This document shows positions 55,872 to 64,000 of a stretch of 64,000 bases of DNA, one piece after another; positions within the stretch are counted from its first letter, which is position 1; every line of letters begins with the position of its first letter. A model generated the notes under the pieces. The model was given only the letters and a program-made list of their open reading frames with translations. It searched no databases and was not told the origin of the DNA. This DNA comes from Ditylenchus dipsaci (taxonomy: Eukaryota; Nematoda; Chromadorea; Rhabditida; Anguinidae): assembly GCA_004194705.1 (NCBI GenBank), contig SADC01000226.1, forward strand, positions 124,001-188,000, read 5' to 3'. Position numbers and translations under genes: made by a program.

Positions 55872-56534
55872 CGGCAGGAGTAAACTATTTGGGGTAGCCC
55901 GAAAGTTCGTTTTTTCAAGGTCTAAACTTTTTTTAGGCTGTTTAAACGATAGAAACGGCCAAAAAAGTGTAGGAAGGACATTTTTTTGAAAAAAAAAATT
56001 TTCGACGGCCTTGGTCCCCCTGTGGTTTTCGGTCTATTTTTGCCTTGGTCCCCCTTTCTTGCTCCGAATCATGTTTAAGGTAGTAACTCTCAGGCCTCCT
56101 GCATCCTCGTTGGAGGCGCAGGGGCTTGGTTGCTTGGGTTGAGATGCGCACACCCACATACCTTAGACGCAAATCACTCGGAAGTGACTCTGGATGCATG
56201 AAAAATGTATGCATACCAGAGTTTATTTATGCGGTAGGCCTCAGTTAACAGAACTGTGTTCGAATTTTATCTTTTCAGTTTTAATAGTGGTAATTAAGTT
56301 AAATTGACCAAAAACCATATGGAAAGAGAAAAAAGAACAAAGAACAGTCATACTAGCGTATGACCAAAGCGAAAATAGACCAAAAATCACAGGCGGGAAC
56401 GAGGCAGTCGAAATTTTTTTTGTGAAAAACGTCCTTGTCACACTTATTTTTTTGGCCATTTCTATCGTTTGGATGGCTTAAAAAATACTTAGACCTTGAA
56501 AAAACGCACTTTCGGGCTACCCTAAATAATGTAC
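55872..56534. mobile_element. Fold-back element, GGGGTAGCCC ends (short form)
   Basis: The left arm GTAAACTATTTGGGGTAGCC and right arm GGCTACCCTAAATAATGTAC are inverted; TTTTTTCAAGGTCTAA and TTAGACCTTGAAAAAA follow inside. It carries two CCTTGGTCCCCC motifs and a CAGGGGCTTGG hairpin, as in 37493-39116. Lies in intron 1 of GT31 copy 2. Confidence 0.7.
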
Positions 56535-57434
56535 TTCAGCCTTTTGGCGCTATTATGGATTTTTTGTGGCGGGAAAAATCAATTTGTTATCAAAATATTA
56601 TTAGTCATAAAAATCAGCTTTTAAAAATTGCGCCAAAGAACAGTCATACTAGCGTCCCTGGAACTTATGTCAATACCCAATATTATTTTTCAAATTAAAC
56701 CGTATTTTAATTTTAGAATAGAATGACCTTCATATTGATGGGTATAATATCCATGTAAGTTTTTTCTGTTTAAGTTTTTTCTGACCCTCGTAAAATCACT
56801 GTAACTACACTTGGAAAGAACAAATTTGGGCTCAGCTCTTAGGTTGAGGGGTAGGTGAGCGTATGAAAATTGAGACTGAGAAATGTCTTGAAATTGAGGT
56901 TAAAGTAATCTAAATGCTCGTCAATTTTTCAAAATGAAGAAAAAGGATAAAGGGAAAATGTAGGGGAGGTGGGAAGGGGGTTGCTTTGATATTCTAGACT
57001 AGAGTGACACTTTTAAAAATCCACTTAAAACAGACAGTTACTTTTCCTGCAGAGGCTTATGTTCATATGATTGTAGAAAATGATCAGTAAAATCAGAAAT
57101 TTTTTTTAAACCCTTGGTTTCTGGGATTTAAATCACCAAAAATACTTTCAAAGACTTGAAATTTACAATATAAACAAGCTGCACTAAGCAGTGCGAAAAA
57201 CTTTAGGAAGTTATGAGTTGAAGAATTTATAAAGCCTAAGGCCTAAAAAGTCCTAAAAAAGAACTGGGGGACCAAGGCAAAAAAAACAGCGGATTCTATA
57301 CTACGGCTGAAGTTCCTCCAAAAATTGTAATATTGTAATATGTAACAAAATTGTAATAAAAATAGAAATATAGGGAAATTCTGGGACACTTAGGTTAAAT
57401 GTATTACTGCTCTTATTTTTTTTTAAATACTTAC
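56535..57434. other. Remainder of GT31 copy 2 intron 1
   Basis: No coding signal. A GGGGGACCAAGGCAAA motif is at about 57265. Confidence 0.5.
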
Positions 57435-57890
57435 AGGTTTTTTGCCCAGGAAGACCTAGTCCCCGCTCTATTTTCAAAAGCAGATGGCCTTGTTGGCACA
57501 AAAACAAAGTATTTAACATTTTCACAATCATCCATATTTAAAGGCATAGACAGATTGTATTCCAAGTGAAGATTAGAAAAATTAACCACAGTACTTTTCC
57601 ACTTTAATAATGAAAACTGGCATATGACGATATAGGAGTAGTCTTAATCGATAAAGCTGTAGTTACACGAGTATTATTTGATTTGGCCAGAGATATTTTC
57701 TTACTAACAATCTGACTTCTTTGAATAGCGTCTTGAGCCAAGTTTTTTATAATATTTCTGTAAGCAGAATAGTGGCAATAGCTGCAGTTAGAATAATAAG
57801 CGCTAGTAAAAAAAGAAAAACTCGTTTCAATTTCACATGTCTTTTCGTAGATGTTGACAACAATGCGATTCTATCCAGCGCTTCACTCAT

Positions 57891-59660
57891 GGTTTTTCAA
57901 TTTTTACTTTTTAAGCGAAAAATTAAACTTTTTTTATGAATTTTACAAGAGTATTTCAAATTGATAAAATTTCTTCGAAGCGAAAAACAGAAGATTGTCA
58001 ATGTAGAGTTAGGATTATGTTACTGCAAGGTTGACACGAACAACATTGATTATTCACGAGAGACAACTTTTTCTTCCCTATTTGACAAATTTGAATATTT
58101 TTTGCTTAAATTATTGCATAGATTATTGGATACAGCAATATTTTTTATTGCTGAATGCCAGGCTGAGGATATAAAATTGGCCGGTAGATGCCGTCTGTAA
58201 AAAAGAGAAAATTTATAGTGTAGCCTAAACTAGAGAAGTATTAACAAAAAAAAACTGCGCTTACAGCTCTTTTTTAAAGTCTGAATATTACTGAATGACA
58301 CCTTATAGCCGAACTGAAGAGAAGTTATAATTGCATTGACTCTATTTTATCAGCCTGATTTAGTTATGGAGAAAATTCATCTCATAAAGAAAATTCAATT
58401 ATAATTTCACAAGATGTGAGAACGTTAAGTTTTCAATTCTTAATTATCAATCAATTACGCCAAAAAACTTATTTAATGCCATTTGCGCACGAAAAAACAA
58501 GGAATCTGATCATAATTTTAGATTTGTGATTGTTTTACTAGTGACAAAGATATGAAGCAGTTTTTGTAAAAAAAACACTTATTTTAGGCACTGAAAAGTG
58601 GCGTTTTCTGAGTGCTCGTTCTTGGAAATTATTTTATGTCTCAGATATTCTGTTTAAGCCATTCTGTGAAACACAAAATAGCGGATACTCGGTTTTTGAC
58701 TTTTATCATAATACGCTATAATTATCAGAGATCATTAATCGAAAATACCGTATTTTTTCTAATAAGCGCTCATGCTCTAATAAGCGCGCGCCACCTATTT
58801 TGAGGGCCTATATCTCAGCTCAGAGAGATTTTTCTCCAAAGTTGTTTAATGCATTCTTTAATTCCCACAAGCTCTACCGATTCCACTTTTTAGATTTTGG
58901 TTGAGCACCCGAAATTTTCGAGATTGACCCGAAATTTTTCAGATTTTCGGGCGTTTGAAAATAAGCGCTCATGCGCGCTTATTAGAGTAAATACGGTAGC
59001 TGAATAGAAATAAATCAGTATCTTTTTGAAAAAAAAACTTTTCAGCTATTCTCTATCAATGCGCTATTGATAATTCTTTGATAATTATAGTGTTTGAATG
59101 AAAAATAAGGAGAAACACGTGTAGTGTAAGAAGTGGCATAAGCAGATCACCCAACGAGCAAGACATAAAAAAATGTCCGAACCCAATAATTTCCACCGTT
59201 CCTGTGACCAACAGTATGCACCATTCAACAGAGCAGGAAAAACTGCACAGAATTTTTTTTTTAAGAAAAACAAAAAAAGGCTTTTGAAGTTTTGAGCTAA
59301 AGACTAAAAAAGTTGAAACTTTTTTCAACTTGAAAGTCATATTAGCGGTGGTCAAGCCTGCATTTCTGAAACTAGTCCGTTACATAGAGCGTCGACTGTA
59401 CCACAATTGAGCCACTTTTTTCACGTTAACACTTAAAAGCCGGTTTGTACCAATGGAAGCGTTTCATTCAGAATTTCACCCGAACAAGACAGGAGAAAAA
59501 ATTTCTCTGCAAAAGTGCTACTTCGTTTCAGGGGTCGATTGTATGTAATCGGAGAGCTCTTGGTTGTTTCATATATTTGATTGTATTTTTTTATACGAGA
59601 GCAATTTTTTGCACCTGAAGCACTTATCTGGTGCTGAATTCAACGAGATGGCAAATAAAT
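57891..59660. other. Upstream of GT31 copy 2; one MITE, no gene supported
   Basis: 58748-58996 is a CCGTATTTTTTC-family MITE with AATAAGCGC arms. 59374-59397 resembles the right end of the pogo element (CATAGAGCGTCGACTG before TA). Open frames at 57961-58200 and 59056-59355 have no recognisable domain. Confidence 0.5.
58748..58996. mobile_element. CCGTATTT-family MITE
   Basis: Starts CCGTATTTTTTCTAATAAGC and ends GCTTATTAGAGTAAATACGG between TA dinucleotides. GCGCTCATGCGCG motifs lie next to both arms. Confidence 0.75.
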
Positions 59661-59689
59661 ACAAGGTGACTTTGGTAAGTGGCCGTATA

Positions 59690-60070
59690 ACATGCAAAAT
59701 ATTAAACAGCATCGGCTATGACGGTTGCTTTAAATTAAATTCTCTCACAAAATCTTGCTTCAGCCATGACTATTCTATTGTTGTATTTCCTAACAAATAT
59801 TTGAAATGGCTGAACACCAAAAGTTCTCTCGCAAGAGTACTAGTTTTGTTGTTTTGTATTTAATGTTGTCTAGTCTACAGTGTTTTATTGGCGGCTCAGG
59901 AAAATGCAAAAAGTTTTGCTGTATTTATAAAAACTTATGACCGAACTTGATAAATTACTTTGAAACCGAACCCGCTTTTATTTCCTCCCTACTGAGTATA
60001 TATTCGTACGTATATTAGTAGCTTTCATTATACTAATTTTCACCATTTTATTAGAGCTTCCAGCCATTGC
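59690..60070 (+). pseudogene. srh chemoreceptor remnant 3
   Basis: CKILNSIGYDG precedes FPNKYLKWLNTKSSLARVLV, which aligns with FPNNFLRWLNTKF of the 24250 gene. Then, in other frames, LLAAQENAKSFAVF-like sequence and NYFETEPAFIS follow. Stops and frame slips throughout; no clean start or end. Confidence 0.6.
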
Positions 60071-60453
60071 ATTTTTTTCATCATGTATTGCAAAGAAAAT
60101 CGGTACCTCTTGAAAATAAATCTCAAAACTCTATCATAGTATTTTTTAGTGTTGGCAATTGCGAAATTCGAGAAAATCACCTTCAAGTTGATTTTTTGGC
60201 GTGAAAATATTACCAAAGCTAAAATCTGTTTTCGCAATTCCCAATACACTGTAAGATGTGTTTTGTAGCTTTTGAGCTACGCTACAACAAGCGATAGAAA
60301 ATTAGATCACGGTGATAAGATTTTCTTTCAAAAGTACTTTACTTAAAATTCACTTTTAAAATTATATTAAATGTATCTTAGACAAAAGGCGGAATCAACC
60401 CAATAAATATTTTAATATTAAGTTTTTCAGGAATTGTTTGATTTCTGTGAAAC

Positions 60454-60960
60454 TATGTCTAAATCAACAATACCATCACTGCTTTACTTGACTTTCATTA
60501 CTACTATTCTAGTTTAACTCTTCTTATAACATGGACCTTAGCTCCATCTGTCTTCTACATAATTTTGACTAAATCTAAAACGCTTGGAACCTTCATTTTG
60601 TTTATTTTTAACTATAGTTTTTGGTCTTTATTCTTTGAAACTGTATTGTCTTTTGCAAACCAGTCATACTAGTACCTTTTGCTGCTACTTACCAGCTCGG
60701 ATTGAAAGAACTTTTTAGGATACTATAGTGCAGTAGTTTTTAGTTTCTGTATCAAATATAATAGCTGGAATTATGCTTACTCTTTTTACAAGATATTTAT
60801 TTATCTTTCCTATTAAATACTTACCATTCCTAGACACCAAATTTATTTTAAGAAATACTGATAGTGTTGTCTCTAGTATACTTTTGCCTTTCTTATGCTG
60901 TGTTTTTCAGTAGTTGCAAAGATATGATCTAGTTCTGAAAAACTTATAGTCAACTTATTT
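60454..60960 (+). pseudogene. srh chemoreceptor remnant 4
   Basis: ATG at 60454 starts MSKSTIPSLLYLTFITT, close to MSKITAPSLALL of the minus-strand gene. Across frame slips come LAPSVFYIILTKSKTLG, FNYSFWSLFFET, and near 60780-60960 FPIKYLPFLDTKF. Heavily broken. Only the first half of the receptor is visible. Confidence 0.6.
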
Positions 60961-61079
60961 TACATAGTCAACAGTATACTTTACATAGTTAACACGGGAA
61001 CGGCTGTACGTCCTGATGGTATGTCCTTGTGCAGAATTTCAAAATTTTTCGATTCAAAAATCGAAAAAAAGTAACTCTA

Positions 61080-61700
61080 CGTTTGAATAAACAAAAATTT
61101 AATTTTTTGATTCAATACTCAAAAGAAAGCTGATATTTTATAGATACCGTATTTTCTCTATTTAAACGCGCGGGGCGTTTATTTTTCAACCCTTAAAAAA
61201 TCGGAAAAGAATTATTTCGATTTTGAGATTTTGCGTGCTCAACCAAAATCTGAAAAATGGAATTAGGTAAACTCGTGCTAATTAAGAAAACGCAAAAAAC
61301 AGATTTGCAAAATTATTTTTTCGGGCTGAGATATAGGTCACTGAATGGGGGCGTTTATTAGAGGGGCGTTTATTGAAAGGGGGCGTTTGATAGAGAAAAT
61401 ACGGTATGCACCGTGCTTTTCATAATTGAAAATGAAATGAAAAAGATTAGGTAACGGCCAGATCGAAGGTGGACTTTTTTCCGAAAATCCCGAATTTTCG
61501 CTGAGTTTAAAGATTGTTGGTCGTGTTTGTCCTCAAAACACGAACATTTCATTTTTTGACTCAATACTCAAAAGAAAGCTGAGATTCTGTAGATGTGCAT
61601 CGTGTTTTTCAAAAATAAAATTTTAAACAAAAAACTTGGGTAACAGACTGATCGAAAGTAAAAATTTCAAATTCGAAAATTTCCATCTCAATCTCTAATT
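61080..61700. repeat. Direct repeat interrupted by a MITE
   Basis: TCAATACTCAAAAGAAAGCTGA and the following 100 bp or so occur twice, at about 61112 and 61560. The first copy is split by the MITE at 61147-61404, the second is uninterrupted (TAGATGTGCATCGTG). Confidence 0.65.
61147..61404. mobile_element. CCGTATTTTC-family MITE
   Basis: Starts CCGTATTTTCTCTATTTAAA and ends TTTGATAGAGAAAATACGG with TA flanks. Sister of 15165-15544 but without its nested insertion. Confidence 0.8.
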
Positions 61701-62339
61701 TCAGTTTGTTGGTCGTGTTTGACCCCAAAAGACAAACTCGGGTACAGCAACAGCGATGGTTGAGGGTTGAGATGTTCCGTAGCCTAAGCGTAAGCCTAAG
61801 CGTACAGAGGCTCAATGATCACAAATAAAAGTTTTGAATTGGCGGGAACCACCATTTTCAGCGTAAGTATGCACTTTTAAAGGGCATGCCCACGCCAATA
61901 AGTTTCCTTTCAAAATGTTTGAATTTCCGGGCACCAGTTTTTCAGATGAAGACAAAATAATTTGAATTCACTTTTCATTTCGACAAAATTTATGTTATCT
62001 TTTTAGTTGTCTCACTTTTTGCGATCCCTTTTTTCTGTAACAATTATCATCTTGCTTAGCAATACCCAATTCTAGGGCAAAACAAGTCTCGGTTGGTAAT
62101 TTTCGGTTTCTCGTCTTGAAAAATGTTGGATTTACGTTTCTTGCACAGCTTTATCTCGGAGTTCAGCTGGTCGATAACTCGCTCTCTGTGTCAAGCGATT
62201 TTAGCGTCTCAGTTATTCGTCCAAAAGCCGATCCCCGACACCAATTGTAATTTTATAAAAGCATTAATTTTTCAACCAAACATAAACGGATCCATTTGCC
62301 ATAGGCTGGAACTGGTATCCTTATCATTCAACACCATTA
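61701..62339. other. No gene supported
   Basis: A short GCCTAAGCGTAAGCCTAAGC run at 61785-61806 is telomere-like. A plus-strand frame at 62123-62383 overlaps the next MITE and is not convincing. Confidence 0.4.
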
Positions 62340-62573
62340 CCGTATTTCCTCTAATAGAACCCGCTTTTTCAATTGACTTTTAATGTAAAAGGTAAGGGCC
62401 GAGTAAATATTTTGCAAAGCGGTTTATTGCATTTTTTGACTCATGTGAGCTCTAACAGTTCTGCTTTCTAGATTTTGAAGTTTCACACGGAAATCTCGAG
62501 ATCGGCCTAAAATTTTCACGATTTTCGGCGAGTTGTGAAATGAAATCCCCTGGTCCCTATAGAGGTAATACGG
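62340..62573. mobile_element. CCGTATTTC-family MITE
   Basis: Starts CCGTATTTCCTCTAATAGAA and ends CCCTATAGAGGTAATACGG with TA flanks. The interior is diverged. Confidence 0.7.
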
Positions 62574-62813
62574 TATTTATCATCTGCACTTCTCGAATTT
62601 TGATAGTGTTATTATTTAGTATGTGAAGTTCATTTCGGAAAAAAGACCTTCTTCAATAATATCCAACAAAAAAACTTTACATGTGTATAACTTCAATTTG
62701 ATGCGAAAGTCCGACAGAATTTCTCTGATTTGTCAGTCTAGCTGATTGAAAGATGTGCTGTGCTTGGCGAGGCACTCATTTTCACAGAGACATTTTGGTT
62801 GTTGGGATTACTA

Positions 62814-62967
62814 CAGTCGAGTCTCGATTTAACGTACCCCAATTTAACGTACCCTTCGATTTAACACCCCTAGGGGCCGGTCTCAATAATAAACTCCGTC
62901 AAACTTACCCACGATATAACTACCCCTAGGGCGGTCCCCACGGGTACGTTAAATCGAGACTCGACTG
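62814..62967. mobile_element. pogo-like MITE (TA target)
   Basis: Starts CAGTCGAGTCTCGATTTAAC and ends GTTAAATCGAGACTCGACTG, a perfect 20-bp inverted pair between TA dinucleotides. GATTTAACGTACCCC repeats follow. Confidence 0.85.
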
Positions 62968-62992
62968 TACAAGCTAATTTGGATTTGAATTT

Positions 62993-63081
62993 TGAATTTG
63001 GACGCTGGACAAGTCGCTTCAGCTTGTGACGCTTGAGCTCATCTTCCTTGGTGGGTTGAAACAAATCTTTCCGAGTGGCAT
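62993..63081 (-). pseudogene. rps-27: Ribosomal protein eS27 (RPS27) first-exon fragment
   Basis: ATG at 63081 starts MPL; after one missing base the frame gives KDLFQPTKEDELKRHKLKRL then VQRPNS. This is the N-terminal tail of eS27 up to the conserved P-N-S. The zinc-finger part of the protein is absent downstream: a MITE follows at 62967. With one lost base and no second exon, it is most likely a partial pseudogene; a distant exon cannot be excluded. Confidence 0.6.
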
Positions 63082-64000
63082 CTTGCTTTACGCTTGACGA
63101 AGAGCTTCTAAAAGCAATGTATTTTATATCGCAAAAAATTAAATTCATGCATGGTTACTTGCAAAAATAATAACAAACGTGAACAGCACAAGTTAATCTT
63201 TAGCTGCCTTACCATATCACACTCAGCTATGGTCACAAAAAAGAGTTTAACGGAAAAAGGGATCGCAAAAGTGAGACGACTAAAAGATAACATAAATTTT
63301 GTCGAAATGAAAAGCGAATTCAAATTTATTTTGTCTTCATCTGAAAAACTGGTGCCCGGAATTCAAACATTTGAAATGAAACTTATTGGCGTGCATGCCC
63401 TTTAAAGATTTGTATTTTATTCGGGACCTTAATTCTTTTGAAATTTTGAGATTTCCAGTCAAAACTTTATTTTTGACGCTTAAAATTCAATAAGCACTAG
63501 ATAAAATGCACTTATTGACAAAAATGACCCAATTGTTTTTTATTTCGCAAAGTGAAATTTATTTCAAAATTTTGTTTTAGCAGTTCTGCTCTGCAGTTCT
63601 ACGTACTCAAAATAAAAAAATAACTAATTCTAGTTATTTTTCATTTATTGAAAAAAGCGGGCAGAAAGAAACCAGAAAGCCAGAAGCTGCGGAAAAGATT
63701 TATCCTTCATTTTCGTTTTTCGTTCAAATGAGAAAGTAAAAGTGGGCCTTAGAATTTATCAATCCGGCAAATTGATGAAAAGAATAAAGCACTCAATAGT
63801 TTTTGTTAAAGGTTTAAATAAAAAAATTAAATCTGCTAGCTCATCTGTGAAAAAATGATTACTAAATTCGGGAAAATTGCCCGCTAATTTTTGTGGAAAA
63901 ACTTATTTGTAAAAAATGACTGTTTTTTAATGACCGCTTGACATAATAAAACATAGAGAATAAAAAAGATTGAATAAATTACAAATCACATAAATTTTTA
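63082..64000. other. Right end of window, nothing firm
   Basis: A plus-strand frame at 63151-63405 (MVTCKNNNKREQHKLIFSCL...) is hydrophilic with no known domain. 63415-63560 resembles the interior of the hAT-like relic at 45691-45881. The last 400 bp are AT-rich without features. Confidence 0.35.

Larger units (their letters stand above)
48378..57890 (-). pseudogene. GT31-family glycosyltransferase, copy 2 (5 exons, frame-broken)
   Basis: Minus-strand exons at 57890-57435, 55673-55521, 54343-54145, 48831 to about 48650, and 48550-48378 match copy 1 exon by exon; exon 2 is 153 nt in both. ATG at 57890 starts MSEALDRIALLS, followed by a signal-anchor (VFLFLLALIILTAAIATIL). Conserved blocks: FVPTRPSAFENRAGTRSSWA, LVRFVVGQPN, YNDIIFYDAKDQYQMLHVK, FVIRADADT with DxD, LPPYVWGFFYGLS, SLDDLLYTGVLAEKAGVK, and a tail AFCCVDDPSKIAKSF. 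Compared with copy 1, four single bases are missing: two in exon 1, one in exon 3 (GTGCTGCTGGG against GTGCCTGCTGGG), one at the start of exon 5. It is either a young pseudogene or an intact gene with consensus errors. Intron 3 (5.3 kb) holds the nested hAT cluster. Confidence 0.78.

Overview
The window is nuclear DNA from a eukaryote, almost certainly a nematode. It is AT-rich, genes have GT-AG introns, and the receptor genes match the nematode-specific chemoreceptor families srsx and srh. The exact species cannot be told from the sequence. No database search or computation was run; every exon chain was built by hand from reading frame, splice phase and family knowledge.

Layout. Positions 1-8435 hold three copies of a 1.25-1.33 kb hAT-type element inside a local duplication, plus a minus-strand gene with a phosphopantetheine adenylyltransferase (CoA synthesis) domain at 3822-4346. 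Positions 8.4-11.2 kb are mostly gene-poor. A full seven-exon srsx chemoreceptor gene (272 codons, every junction in phase) runs from 11245 to 19026; its introns carry MITEs, a piggyBac C-terminal fragment and a PIF/Harbinger element with intact ends. A broken pogo/Tigger transposon lies at 19771-21900. Two damaged srh receptor genes, on opposite strands, lie at 24.2-27.8 kb, and two more srh remnants at 59.7-61.0 kb.

The centre (30-58 kb) is a glycosyltransferase cluster: a GT31 beta-1,3-glycosyltransferase gene (+, 30.2-35.2 kb), a GT10 alpha-1,3-fucosyltransferase gene (+, 37.1-47.0 kb, 385 codons, all junctions in phase) and a second GT31 gene (-, 57.9-48.4 kb) with the same exon boundaries as the first but with single-base deletions. 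The GT31 copies are inverted relative to each other and flank the fucosyltransferase. All three are predicted type II Golgi enzymes of glycan assembly; a shared pathway is inference.

The rest is dominated by small DNA transposons with terminal inverted repeats. Many have target-site duplications that can be read directly: 8 bp (hAT), TA (Tc1/mariner/pogo), TTA (PIF/Harbinger), TTAA (piggyBac) and 9 bp (MULE-like). The clearest structure is a three-level nest of hAT-type insertions at 50928-53512, each level with its own intact 8-bp duplication. Several unrelated elements have arms made of one short motif repeated in both orientations. Single-base deletions recur in damaged coding regions and may reflect pseudogene decay, consensus errors, or both.
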